A program made the position numbers and the translations under genes. The notes under the pieces are model-generated. The model was not told the origin of the DNA. It ran no database searches and saw only the letters and a program-made list of their open reading frames with translations. 64,000 nt of DNA from Muraenolepis orangiensis (lineage: Eukaryota > Chordata > Actinopteri > Gadiformes > Muraenolepididae), in the NCBI GenBank assembly GCA_027704905.1, contig CM051013.1, positions 16,273,801 through 16,337,800 on the forward strand, in the 5' to 3' direction. This document shows positions 1-20,375 of this stretch, in pieces (the stretch's first letter is position 1; every line of letters starts with the position of its first letter).

Positions 1-74
1 GACATATCGTCTTCCAGAGACTAATATACTTCTGTGTCTTAGCGTGAAGGAAGGGAATGTGGAGAATGAGAGAG

Positions 75-140
75 GGAGGGAATGAAGGTAAGCATTCCAT
101 TGTACTTGTTGCATATGGCAATTCAACATATTGAATGTTT
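75..140 (+). repeat. LINE 3'-end fragment in vps13d intron 8
   Basis: The segment gagggagggaatgaaggt followed by aagcattccattgtacttg and gcatatggcaattcaa is the 3' tail of the same non-LTR element seen at 1090-1412, 6350 and 40617. It is a short, 5'-truncated copy lying just past the exon 8 donor. Confidence 0.5.
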
Positions 141-160
141 AATGGCAGAGAAATGCGTAC

Positions 161-4828
<4,668 letters not shown>

Positions 4829-5950
4829 GTTGGCGTCTCTGGGACAGGGGGGGAAGGGACGGGGACTTGACGGCTAACTTTGTGGAGAAAATCTTGGACG
4901 ACAGATAGTCTCTCCCTGATGAGGAGCAAGAGGCCAGGGTGATGGCCGGCGTAGATGATAAGATAACAAACCGATAACAGAAAAATTCCAATACTTTTTC
5001 AGATGTAGGTACAACAAGTACATTAGTAGAACAAGATGTCAGTCTGTTCTAATCCGTGATCTATAAACACTGTCTGGCTCCTGAAAACCTTTCAGACAGC
5101 TACTTGAGGAGCTATACCAATACAGGGAACTTGATTTGGATAACGCTCTTCGACTACCATTACATACCGTACTAATATAATGCAGCTTATTTTCTTAAAA
5201 CACAGTATTGCCAAGAAGATGTCCAGTGGCCCAGATCTTTTTTAGGTATAGTTGTAATGTTTAATAACCAATGTACTGGTTATTACACTGTAATCCAGAA
5301 TACAAGAGTAACCTGACAGCTGACTTGCTGGTTGCCAGCGGACAGTGCCAGTACAACCTTTACAACCTTGATATGTGGCTTAATTAACAGTACTTAGGGT
5401 CAATCTCACCAGATGAACAGGGGTCGGCGCACCGCTTGGTGGTGGTCAGCCCAGATTTGTCGGGGAGCCCATGTTGGCCTACTTCAACAATGATCTTGTC
5501 CAGTCATGACCACACAGAACAGGTGTCACAATACAAACCGAGCGAACGCGATTATATTCTACAACCCGATCACACTGAGATCACAAAAATCCAAAATGCA
5601 AATAAACGAGGAAGTGTAAAAAGCTGTCATCAACATTGAAAAGCGCGGAGAGCACCGGTGAGGAAGGACAAGGTTGTTGTCCTCGTTCACTAGACTGGCT
5701 ACTAATGCTACACACTTTATTCAATGTAACGCCAGAGCCAATGAGCCAAGTGTTTCCGATTAAATGAACCTATGGCGGGGATGCCAGCGTTGTGTGTCTA
5801 CGAGAAAGCCTCCACGGGCAAAGTGGGGCTGTCGTTGTGTTCCCTGAGGTCTGAGTTGGAGCTAAAGAGTAGCAGACAGGCGATGGGACGGCAGCTTCCG
5901 GTCACGTGACAAAAACAAAGTATGCTTTTCGCTTATCTTAACAGTGAGCG
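4829..5950 (-). promoter_or_regulatory. vps13d: vps13d 5' region: probable non-coding first exon, intron and promoter
   Basis: Ten bases upstream of the vps13d ATG a strong 3' splice signal (cccccctgtcccag, AG at 4840-4839) shows that the coding start lies in an internal exon, so a non-coding first exon should lie upstream. A possible donor reading CTG|gtgaga on the minus strand is at ~5409. The 5640-5930 stretch is unique sequence with scattered CpGs and contains the E-box/ETS element listed separately. The exact transcription start cannot be fixed from sequence alone. No other gene is visible here. Confidence 0.45.
5895..5910 (-). promoter_or_regulatory. Composite CLEAR-type E-box (GTCACGTGAC) fused to an ETS site (ACCGGAAG)
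   Basis: On the minus strand the bases read GTCACGTGACCGGAAG. The first ten are a perfect palindrome identical to the CLEAR consensus bound by TFEB/TFE3/MITF. The last eight are a strong ETS/GABPA-type site and overlap the E-box by two bases. ETS sites of this form are typical of TATA-less vertebrate promoters. It lies about 1.07 kb upstream of the vps13d start codon, in the right place for the promoter of a non-coding first exon. Use in vivo is inferred. Confidence 0.5.
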
Positions 5951-6014
5951 GGAGAGACATCTAGCGTTGGGAAGGTGAAATTAAATATAGGAGTCCCACT
6001 ACTTGTATTTATTA

Positions 6015-6134
<120 letters not shown>

Positions 6135-6149
6135 AAGATGTTTTATACA

Positions 6150-6300
6150 TGATGTTTTTTATGGCCATTTGCAAGTACAATGAAATGCTTACTCCCCATT
6201 CCCTCTCGCAGTATGAGTTTTTAAAACAATACTACAAAAAATACAATAAAAACGAATATAAAAAGAACAATATAGTGATGTATAAAATATACATATACAT
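6150..6300 (-). repeat. LINE 3'-end fragment
   Basis: Contains caatgaaatgcttactcccc, attccctctcgcagtatga, the reverse of the gggagtaagcattccattg block found in other copies. It is a short 3' piece next to the (GT)n tract, followed by AT-rich low complexity to 6350. Confidence 0.5.
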
Positions 6301-7684
6301 ATATATAATATAATATGTATGTACAGATATATATATATATATATATATATTCAAGATTCAAGATTTTTAATTGCCATATGCAACACGTGCAATGGAATGC
6401 TTACTACCCATTCCCTCCTGCAGTATGAATTCACTACAATTTAACACTATATGCTATACTATGTACTATATACTATAGTTATACTATACAACACTATACT
6501 ATAACAATACATAATAAAAATAACAATAAAAATAACCATAAAGTTACTGATGGATGATATATACATGTATTGAATTGTACCAAAAATATTTAAAAGCATT
6601 TTAAAGCCAGTAGAGCAGCAGCATCATGAAAACAGTACAGTACAGTGCAGAACAGTGCAGTAACTGTGATGAGTCCAGAATGTCCAGCAAAAGTATGATA
6701 GTGTATGATAGTGTAATGTAATATGGAACACAATGTTATGATAGTGGCAGTGGCAGTGGCCTGTGGATAAAAACTATCCTTGAACCTGGTAATCCTTGTA
6801 CGGATGCTGCGGAACCGGCTACCGGCCCATAGGTGGGAGAAGAGATGGTGCCAAGGGTGGTTGCGTCCTTTGTGATGGAGATGGCCTTATTCTGACATCT
6901 GGTCCTAAAGATCTCATCAATGCATGGAAGGGAACACCTGATGATCTTTTTTGGCGTTTTGGCGACCCTCTGGATAGCTTTCTTGTCCTGTGCAGTGGTG
7001 TTGCCCTACAATACAGTGACACCACTCATCAGGACACTCACAGTGCCACGGTAGAAGTTCACCAGCCACCGTTTGCCTTTGACGCTTCTCCTGAGGCCCG
7101 TGTGCTGGTGTGCCTTCTTCAACATGATCGTGTGGCGGGTCCATGCCAGGTTGTCGGAGATCTGTAGTGCCAGGAAACTGAAGCAGCTGACGATTTCCAC
7201 CGGTGTCCTGTCCAGGCTGATGGTGGAGTGGATGCCCCGGTGGCTCCTGAAGTCTACAGTAGGCTCCTTAGTCTTGCTGATATACAGTGCTAGGATGGTG
7301 TCCTTGCACCATCGCGTGAGCCGGACTACCTCATCTCTGTACTCGATTTGTTGTGTGTGGCAGTACAGTCATGTGTGTACAGCGACTACAGCCAGGGACT
7401 ATGACAGGAGCCTTGAGGTGCCCAGATGTTGAGGACCAGAGTGGATGAGATGTTGTTCCCGATCTTCACCACTTGAGGCCTGCCCCTCAGGAAGTCCATA
7501 TTTCAGTTACAGATGGGGGCGCCCAGACCTAGGTCCCTCAGTTGTAGGACCAGTCAATGAACAGCAGTCTGAAGAAGGTGTCCCTCCTGTCTAGGTGCTC
7601 CAGGGCCATGTGTAGTGCAAGGGAGATGGTGTTGTCTACAGACCTGTTTGGTCTGTATGTGGTGCCCCCACGCTCTAATCGATC

Positions 7685-7880
7685 CCAGGTGTTGCCCATC
7701 GTAATCGGGCCGGCTGAGGCCAATGAACACCTGGGATCTACCCTTCTTAAGGCTGCCGAAGACCGACGTCGGGGCTTGATCATTGCGAACCTTACCGAGA
7801 ACCATCCTGACGAAGACCGATGTCGGTCTTCGGCAGAAGATTCCCAACAATCTCGCCCCCGACGTCGGTCTTCGGCGGCG
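7685..7880. repeat. Cluster of palindromes built on gaagaccga/tcggtcttc
   Basis: gccgaagaccgacgtcgggg (from ~7754) is the inverse of ccccgacgtcggtcttcggc (from ~7857). Between them lies a self-complementary cgaagaccgatgtcggtctt (~7815). A second inverted pair, cccaggtgtt / aacacctggg, brackets ~7685-7736. This could fold into nested hairpins. Confidence 0.6.
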
Positions 7881-8176
7881 GGGGCGAGATCTTTGAGGAC
7901 CTACTGCCGAAGGGGGCGAGTTCACTGAGAACCTTATGGCTCCCTCCAACTCGAGAACCTGTGTCTCCAGCTCCAACTACGTCGCGTCTCGTCCTACCCC
8001 CTCCCCCCCTCCAGCTCCTCCGCGTTCCACCCTCTGGACCATACCTCGTAACCTATCCAACCTATCCAAACAGAATGATCAAGCCCAAGATGAGCCAAGC
8101 CGGGAACCCAGAAGCAGGGAGCGGGACACCAGATTGTCGTTTCACCTACTCCGTAACAACGCCAGCTTATTGTGTC

Positions 8177-8615
8177 TCCAGTTCCTAGCTCCCAGGCTTG
8201 CTCCCTGTCTCCAGTTCCTAGCTCCCAGGCTAGCTCCCTGTGTCTCCAGTTCCTAGCTTCCAGGCTAGCTCCTTGTGTCTCCAGTTCCTAGCTCCCAGGC
8301 TAGCTCCCTGTGTCTCCAGTTCCTAGCTTCCAGGCAAGCTCCCTGTGTCTCCAGTTCCTAGCTTCCAGGCTAGCTCCTTGTGTCTCCAGTTCCTAGCTTC
8401 AAGGCTAGCTCCTTGTGTCTCCAGCTCCTAGCTTCCAGGCTAGCTCCCTGTATCTCCACTTCCTAGCTTCCAGGCTAGCTCCTTGTGTCTCCAGTGCCGA
8501 GCTTCCAGGCTAGCTCCTTGTGTCTCCAGTTCCGAGCTCCCTGGCTAGCTCCCTGTGTCTCCAGTCCCTATCTTCCAGGCTAGCTTATTGTGTCTCCAGT
8601 TCCTAGCTCCCTTCC
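8177..8615. repeat. 35-bp minisatellite, ~12 copies
   Basis: Tandem units of 35 bp whose consensus begins agttcctagcttccaggcta and ends gtgtctcc. Units vary at a few positions (ttcc/tccc, cctt/cctg). Confidence 0.85.
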
Positions 8616-8843
8616 CTGTCTCTTCTTCTGGGTTCTCTGGCACATTTGGCTGGCCGGTCTCGTTGGGTCCTAACACTGCATGCAAACTGAGTGGGTCTAG
8701 GGAGTCAGGGATGGAAAAGTTAATGTGTGCCATGACATGTTTCTCCAGACACTTTATGGCTATGGGTGTTAAAGACACTGGAGGATAATCATTGAGGCTT
8801 GTTATCTTGGTCTTTTTAGGGAAACGGCACAATGGTTGTCTCT

Positions 8844-8881
<38 letters not shown>

Positions 8882-9192
8882 GATTGATTGATTGATGTGT
8901 CATTGGGCTCCTCTCGAAGACAAGGACACAGGTTGAATGAGGAATCTGGTTTATTGCAGAGTTTTGAATCATGGTGAACCGAGCAGTTGGTAGGACCCAC
9001 AGGTGTGCTCACCAGCCATAGCGTAATCAGTCTGACTTCCCTGCCAGGTCAGGCTGCTTGAACCAGCCACCAACCACACACACTCCACACCTATATTAAT
9101 CAAAGTAACTTCATCATTATCATCATTTTTTTTCCACTATCAAATACAGTATATTTAACCATGATCATTTTCTTTAAACGTTTTTTCTTGCT

Positions 9193-9195
<3 letters not shown>

Positions 9196-9229
<34 letters not shown>
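9196..9229. repeat. (GT)17 microsatellite
   Basis: Short GT run in the vps13d-lrrc38 spacer. Confidence 0.9.
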
Positions 9230-9230
<1 letters not shown>

Positions 9231-9729
9231 TGCATGTCTGCGTGTGTGTGATTAAATGTTATAATATCTGAGTGCTTTTTAGACTGGCGTGCATGTGTAT
9301 GTGCTTAGCGTGTGGCGTTGATCTCAAAGGTCAAAGAACAGCACGCCTGATGAATATCCACACTCAGACACCTATTTATGGCAGGGGATATTTTACTAAA
9401 TGTATATCACACCATACACTGACTATTTTAACCCATGTTTATACTTGGGACTGGAATTATGGCTAAGAGTCAGATACCACGTGGAATTTAGCCTGGCGGC
9501 TGACAACAACATTGGTGAGTGATGCTGTGAAGTCACGAGCTTATGATGCCCACACGCACTTTAGCACTTATGTACGATATCCATATGCACACCATTGGCT
9601 AAGTGAAGGCCTACCTCAGGAATAGATCACAAATGTGTGTGAGCCTCTTATGAACCACTAACCCGGGCCGTAGACTTGTCCGACAGCTATGAATGTAGCC
9701 ATCCAATTGGTGTCATGAAGAAAGAAATG

Positions 9730-9940
9730 ATGGCACCCATTGCACTCCTAACTGTCCCTGGAAGGAGTCCCTATCCCCCACTTTCCATTGATTCTCAAAG
9801 TTTCTTCCTTGATCATCAAGGGTCTTTTTTTCTTGCCTTGTGGGGGGGCTAGGGTTAGGGGGCGTCAACAATATATGGCCTCTATAAGCCCCTTGAGACT
9901 GTAACTGTGATTGTAGTGCTATACAATTGACATTGGGTTG
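9730..9940 (+). repeat. Dispersed fish repeat, 3'-end type
   Basis: Contains gtccctggaaggagtccc and a tail with gccccttgagactgtaactg followed by tgattgtagtgctatacaa, a motif order I recognise as a common dispersed repeat end in teleost genomes. Family not determined. Confidence 0.4.
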
Positions 9941-11900
9941 GCTTGACCTCCTGATGGGAGGTCAACTAATGGAAAATCTCCTGGCCGGCTGCTCCGGCGA
10001 ATGTTTCGATTACAAACCAGACGCAACACACTTATAAACCGAGATTAGCTGTGCTTTATTCAACTGGTTTTGGGTGATTGCTGTTCAAGCCTCTCTCCTT
10101 TAGAATTTGCTACCTGACCTGGCTGTATTTGACATAATCTCCAATCTCATTAATAACCTTGCTAGACTCCTCTATGGTCCACACTCACACACACAGACAC
10201 ACACTCACACACACAGACACACACACACAGACACACACACACACATACACACACACAGGCAACCAATAGATAGATAGACAGATATCAATACATGCAACAC
10301 ACTCTCAAGTGACACTCACAGACTATCCTGCTTTTACATCCTATCCTGACTATCCTGAATAGTACCGACTGCTGGGTAACATATTGCTGATAGTGTTCTC
10401 ATACCACCAGGGTCCACCATGTTCCATGGAAGCCCTGCCTACCTCCACAGTCTCAAACTGGCCCCAGTAATGACAGCCTCAACACAGCCTCAACACAGTC
10501 AGCAGTACAGGTAGGAACATCTGGTTCGGAGCTCCTGATCCTCCTTCTACTGCGGTAAAGTACAACTCAATCCCAAGATTACGCCTCCTCCTCCTCCTCC
10601 TCCTCCTCCTCAAACACAGTTTTTTTTTGTCAGCAGTATTCATTGGTCAATGGCAGACTTTGACCGTTCTGGTTTTAAAAAAGACGCAGAAGTTTTTATT
10701 TCAGTTTATTTATGCTTTTCACTGTTCCACCTATTTTCCCCTCTGCATGTTGTTTAGCATGCAAGCCCTTTCAAATCCAGGATGACAAACCCAGAAATAA
10801 TAGCATGTTTCAAATTGAGAATCAGTTTTGTGATCATTACAGCATCCAAACAAGGCCCTGCCATCTTGAAACACCAAAATGTCCTTTGCCTTTGCTTTGG
10901 TTAATTTGCCCGTCAGTGTTTTTGGCCCACCGAAGACAGCTAAGTATTCAACAGACTAATTCAAGTGCTTGCATTGAACTTGAGACTATATGATAATGCA
11001 CCTGCTTAATCTGAAATTAGAATTAAGAATCATCATTGGCAGCTTAAAACAACAGCTACCGCATAATCTTCATACACTTTTATTTTGATAATACAATTGT
11101 ATTGTTTTGAGGAACATTCATGTTTATGTATTTTTTTGTAATACGCTTGTTGATATTCCAAACTAAATCATTGCTATTATCTTACTGTACCAGCAGCTAT
11201 TACCAAAACATTGAATAAGGCACTTTCTCAGTTTTTGGTACATATAACTTATATATTATAATAAATATGTATATACTTCATGTGTATTTTACCATATGTG
11301 CTAGTAAACAATGGGTTTTTTTCCGAATGGAGTTGGATGTCTGCTTTTGGAGCAATTTTAATAACCATTTTTAACAACCATTTAAAACATAAGAACTTAT
11401 TCATCTCCTTGTTACAACCTTTGGTGCGCTTTTTTTTTTTTTTCTTCCAAAATATATTTATTTTTGTACACTTACCACCACTTCTGCCAAGTACACTTGG
11501 CAGAAGAACATGACATACATAACAACACAACCTCCCTCCTTTCATTCTGCTTGCTATAGTTCCTCTGAATGCTACATGAGAATAACCCATCATTTGGCTT
11601 AACCATCGTAAACCACCTTCACCATGTTAACCATAACCTAACCGGCCATAACGGTGAGACCATCAGCCTCTGTGGCCCCTCTGCCCAGTGTGCTGTGCAA
11701 TAAACCGACATCGAGAAACATTACTCAATGAGTTTTCTGTCTGAAATACTGGAAGAGCATGTTCAAGTTTGCCTCCGATCCACCGTAGAACCTACAACGT
11801 CAGACCATCACTCTCTTCATCTGCCGCCGCTGAAAATAAAGTCTAGATCCCCGCGGCCTGCCTGTTGGTGTGCTGTTGGTTCTCCTGAGGCCGGGGAAGA
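9941..11900. other. Gene-free spacer
   Basis: Contains interrupted CA repeats (10180-10260), a CTC trinucleotide run (10588-10610) and AT-rich sequence. No exon-like frame with splice signals was recognised. A minus-strand AATAAA (11457-11462) about 615 bp past the lrrc38 stop is a candidate poly(A) signal for that gene. Confidence 0.5.
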
Positions 11901-12076
11901 CTCAGCAGTTTAAACGTACACCTCCTCCGTCATCTTGGCTCCCCGGGGGGGGATCTAGGTCTAACCACGACCTAGATACCCTCTCCCATCCTCCTTTCTG
12001 GCGGGAGATAACGTATCTCGACCGGCCAACGCAGGACACGAGCGTAAACACGCCATCCAGACCTCCACTCCACCTT

Positions 12077-14762
<2,686 letters not shown>

Positions 14763-14807
14763 TGTTGGGGGCGAGAGGTCAGAGGGAGAGGAGACTGGGG
14801 AAAGGGG

Positions 14808-14873
14808 GGAGGAGGAGGAGGAGGAGGAGGAGGAGGAGGAGGAGGAGGAGGAGGAGGAGGAGGAGGAGGAGGA
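14808..14873. repeat. (GGA)n trinucleotide run upstream of lrrc38 ATG
   Basis: About 22 GAG/GGA units, 45 bp upstream of the lrrc38 start codon; on the gene's strand a (TCC)n run in the probable 5' UTR or core promoter. Confidence 0.9.
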
Positions 14874-14879
14874 GGGGGG

Positions 14880-16400
<1,521 letters not shown>

Positions 16401-16902
16401 TCTATGTGACTGGGAGGATGATTATACAATAAATAATACCAAAACAAGTGTTGTGGTTTTTTTTAATGTTTAGCTCTATATATATAGCCACTTTTGCGAT
16501 TACATGGTCATTGGAGCCACGTGTCATTCTAATTCAATTAAATTAAACGTTTCATTTTGATTTGATGGGTTTTCTTGTGCGTTTCACAGCGGCGCCTAAA
16601 ATACTTCACACGTTTCATTGAACGCTGGTTTCCATTCGGATGAATACGCCCATTCTGGTTCTATTCTCGGTGGACTCTAGAACAGCAGGGTCTACCGCCC
16701 TCTGCTGCTCAGCGTTTGAACACCTCATGATTCAACTCAACAAAATTATTAAACTCGATTATGATGATTAAAAATGATTAAAAATAGGCAAAATAGTGTA
16801 AAGACAAACATGTCAAACAGCGTATAGCGTTGCATATACGAATGTGATACGTATAAGTCAAGGGAGCCAATAAATGGCACACATATTAAATGCCATCGTT
16901 TT

Positions 16903-16908
16903 TTTATT
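16903..16908 (-). terminator. Candidate distal poly(A) signal AATAAA for ephb2
   Basis: The plus-strand tttatt reads AATAAA on the ephb2 strand and is followed by an A-rich stretch. It is the most distal good signal before the CpG-rich lrrc38 upstream region. Confidence 0.35.
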
Positions 16909-17410
16909 GAAGACATTTGCTACAAAATGTTTTTTGCATTAATTGTATTTTGTCATTTCTTGTTTTCTTTACAAAAATACCAGTATTACAAATAACTATC
17001 ATTCAAAGGGATACAGTCATGGAGTTCTATAAATTAAAAAAAACACCTTCAAACATAAAGTGTTGTATAAGATCACAGTGGTAAGGATTGAGAGTGTGTA
17101 TTTTTTTTTATTTGATTTTAGATTTATTTGAGTGCATGTCTGTGTAAATGTAACGCCTTTTAACTCAACCCCCTCTACCCATTTGAATCCACATGTGTTA
17201 GGGTTGGAAAGGTCTAAAACATTGTCTCAGTAAAATGGGGGGGGGGGGGGGGTATATAACATACAGGGCAGTAATCCACCATGATCAGTGCATTAAAAGA
17301 ACCACATGTTCACGGACCAAACCAACAAACCAAAAATGGGGGGGGGGGTTATTGGAAGGAGAGTTGGAAGAACAGTATATTAGTGCAGTTAGAAAGAAAC
17401 AGACACCATA

Positions 17411-17452
<42 letters not shown>

Positions 17453-18690
17453 GACACAGTTCACATTAATTCACTTCTTTTTTTTTTACACATCAAAACA
17501 GTTATAAGAGACCGTATTGTGCTTTTTGTTGCCTGTACAATATAAAGAGCACAGTGTCCAGTGTGTTCCAGAGAGGAGAGCTTGGAAGAGCGCTATCAGT
17601 TTTGCTATCCTGTAGCGTGAGAGAGTGATTTGGGTGTAAATGTACCATGTGTCATCCAATCCAATCCAAGGACATTGAACTGAACTCCAGAGGAAAAAAG
17701 ACGTTTGCTTGTTATTATTGAAGACCTGACGAAGGAAGACTGGCATGTACATAAATATGACGTAAATGAATACTTCTTCATATGAAATCGTTTTGGACCA
17801 AAAATGGCTACCAAATCCAATCATACTCGTGTTTGATTTGGCCATTCAGAGAGAACAATGAATATTCAGGTCGACCAAATTTGTGCTGTGAATACACGAG
17901 TGGGTGATCAATATTATGATACAGAAATTCATATGTCACAACGTTTGTGAAACTAGGGGAGTTTCTTGCACATTTTACTTCATGTCTCATGCAATTAAAC
18001 AATTGACTACAAAAATGATACTGACTGTTAGCAGCAAGCGACCATTAATTTATGGCTGTACCTTTTGGCGTATTTTACATTCAGGGCTACGATCCAAAAT
18101 GGGGGTGACAATTTGACATAAAAAAAAAAAAATCATCTTAAAATGTGGGCTGATAGACATAAAAGGTATATTAAGAAGTGACTCAATTGTCAATACATGG
18201 TCATTGTAAACATGTGATACTTTGATACCATGTTATGATAACATATTTCATAATCATTAAAAATCCAAAAAAATACGGAAGAAGCTGTGATCGGAATTTC
18301 TCGGCTTAAAGGGTTTCAAAATGTACCATGTGATGAAGCGTATCACAGAGGAGGGTGGAGGTGGGGTAGGCCTACGGGTGAATTGTGCTAGTACTACAAC
18401 ATGAGGAACGGTAAACCTGGCCGCTCCATGCCAAACTTGGACATTTTGTACAGCTAATCACATTGTCTATAAACAGTGTACTAGTACACACACACACGTC
18501 CAACAGTCCCCTCGGACTGTCAAATACACATACGATCCATATATATACAGTACAACCAACAGTGTAGAATCCATACAAAAACCTTGAACAGTATTTAAAG
18601 TCACACAGAAAACAAATTGAACGTCTCATTAAAGTGCAGTGTTTCAGCAAGGACCTTCTCCATTGTATCCTATTAAGAATCGGTTTTGGA

Positions 18691-18747
18691 GCTAATTTGG
18701 GACGTTACAGGTTTTATTCCCGTGTGCAGTTTAAAACGGCCCCTGGC
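18691..18747. repeat. 57-bp block, identical to 21248-21304 (copy A)
   Basis: The 57 bases beginning gctaatttgggacgttacag and ending acggcccctggc recur without a mismatch, in the same orientation, 2.56 kb away. Confidence 0.9.
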
Positions 18748-19202
18748 TTTGCACACGAGACATTGTCCATGAGAAACGGTTAGTTTCCCGAAAAGAAAGA
18801 GCTGTAAAAAAACAGAGCTTCGTATAATCGTATTTACAAAATATACAGAAAGGTGTCACAAAGAACGTTGACATGAATTTAGAGACTGGAAGCCACTGAC
18901 GCTACGCATCAGAATAAACATAAGAGTTGGCCAACCTATACCTTGTTAGACCTAGTTTAGTTTGTTACCAACAACATAGTTTGATATGTTTAGAATTTGT
19001 GTTTTTGGTTTTAGTTTAAAAAAAAAACACAAATAAAAAACGTTATCAACATTTGATTGCTTTGGTTGAAATCAGAACCCAGTATCAAGTTTACAACAAG
19101 AACCAGACCAGTAGCCTACACTATGTTTGTCAAATAACACCTAATGGTTGTTGTGGTGGGAGTCAAATAAAACATTTAATTATTTTATGACAATGCTGTC
19201 AG

Positions 19203-20375
19203 TTAAAGGGATAGTTTTGCACTGGACGCCGCCATTTTTACTAGTCATGTGATCGCTATGATGTCATCAGTGCTCCGTTGTACACCTGCTAAATAGCGAG
19301 TTATCGAGGTGATTCATCCAGTGATGAAGAAACTATGGAACTGAATGCAGAAAGACCATATAGGTTTGAACCAAGGAGGCCTAGGCAGGGGCAGGGGCAG
19401 CAGTAGCAATCGTTATGTTAAACTATATTCTATAAAAGTTGTCTATATCCCCGCCGTGCGCCCATAGGGCTGTGCGCACTACAGGAGCCAGAGCACATAA
19501 ATACACATAATATAATTGATATAATAGAATATAGTATATTATATAAATATAATATAGCCACACAATATAACTACCGCCTCTGCGTCGAACGCAATCCGGC
19601 TCCTGCAGCGCGCACGGCCCCACGGGCGCAGGGCGGGGACAGACAACCACACAGAACATAGCCTTGAACACAACACCTAACTACACAACACAAGTTTTTC
19701 ATTCACTTGTTTTCTGCTTCTTGACTCACTTATCTTTCCTCTCTTGGCACTGCTTAGGACTTGCTCTGTAGGAGCGTCACCGTCGGGCTGGGCAAACACG
19801 CTATAGGCACAGCTGATCAGATCAGGCTTCAACAACAGTCGATGAGCGAAGCCACTCTTGAACTGACAATAGTTCTCAAAGTCTTCTTCCCGAAAATGTC
19901 GGCTGCCCACCCTAGCTTGCCTGTCCGTCCCGGGAGGACAACAACACTCCGCCAACCACTACCTTTGTGTATGAAGCCTCGATCGCTGAGTCGGCACATT
20001 GAATAAGTGTGCATGGTCCGGATTTCTTTTGTCGGATACGTATTCTTTTGTCGGATAAGTATTTTGCGATATAATACGGCATTGTGTCGATATTGAACGA
20101 TCAATCAATGCACAATACACATGCCGAACAATAGCGAATGACAGCTCAATTGGCGTCTGCGGCGTGATCGAGCACTGTCTACGTCACAGCCTCTGAATTT
20201 GGTCTTGTGAAAGACAAAATGGCATCTCCCACAGAAAGATTGATTTTTAACAACAACAAAAAATTGTATTAAATAGAAAATAGCAGCGGATGCTTGTGAA
20301 CAACTCAGAGTATACTTAGAAGTCACTGTTTTATCGCCCTATGTGCTTTTTCAAATTAGTAAACTATCCCTTTAA
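19203..20375. mobile_element. TTAA-flanked DNA transposon with 11-bp terminal inverted repeats, possibly Kolobok- or piggyBac-like
   Basis: The left end reads ttaaagggatagttt (19203-19217) and the right end aaactatccctttaa (20361-20375), a perfect 15-bp inverted repeat that includes a TTAA at each edge. That fits a ~1.17 kb element duplicating a TTAA target. On the minus strand near 19870-19955 a short frame reads RQARVGSRHFREEDFENY, then LLLKPDLI, which resembles the C-terminal half of a THAP zinc finger (SRHF..EDF). THAP domains occur in Kolobok and P-type transposases. No full transposase remains, so it is non-autonomous or decayed. It lies in the presumed ephb2 3' UTR. Confidence 0.6.

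Larger units (their letters stand above)
7665..8680. mobile_element. Insertion inside the LINE: palindrome-rich block plus 35-bp minisatellite
   Basis: The LINE reading frame is interrupted between the codons for '...LDPLSLH' and 'YRPNRS...' by about 1 kb of unrelated GC-rich DNA. The left part (7680-7880) is rich in inverted repeats; the right part is a minisatellite. I see no terminal inverted repeat and no clear target-site duplication at the borders, so the mechanism is open. Open frames here (up to 140 codons) resemble no protein and are low-complexity. Confidence 0.55.
6350..8830 (-). mobile_element. Degenerate CR1/L2-clade LINE, split by an internal insertion (7665-8680)
   Basis: On the minus strand a reverse transcriptase starts near 8815 (TSLNDYPPVSLTPIAIKCLE, then MAHINFSIPDSLDPL), breaks at ~8680, resumes at ~7664 (YRPNRSVDNTISLALHMALE, then LDRRDTFFRLLFID), and decays through stops and frameshifts to ~6790, where PLPSMHEI and KDATTL-like pieces mark the usual C-terminal region. 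The 3' UTR runs to 6351 and ends in the TTGAATC-type tail. The RT catalytic YADD box is not recognisable. The copy has no intact ORF and is a fossil. It appears to be the source family of the short 3' tails at 75, 1090, 6150, 27515 and 40617. Confidence 0.75.
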
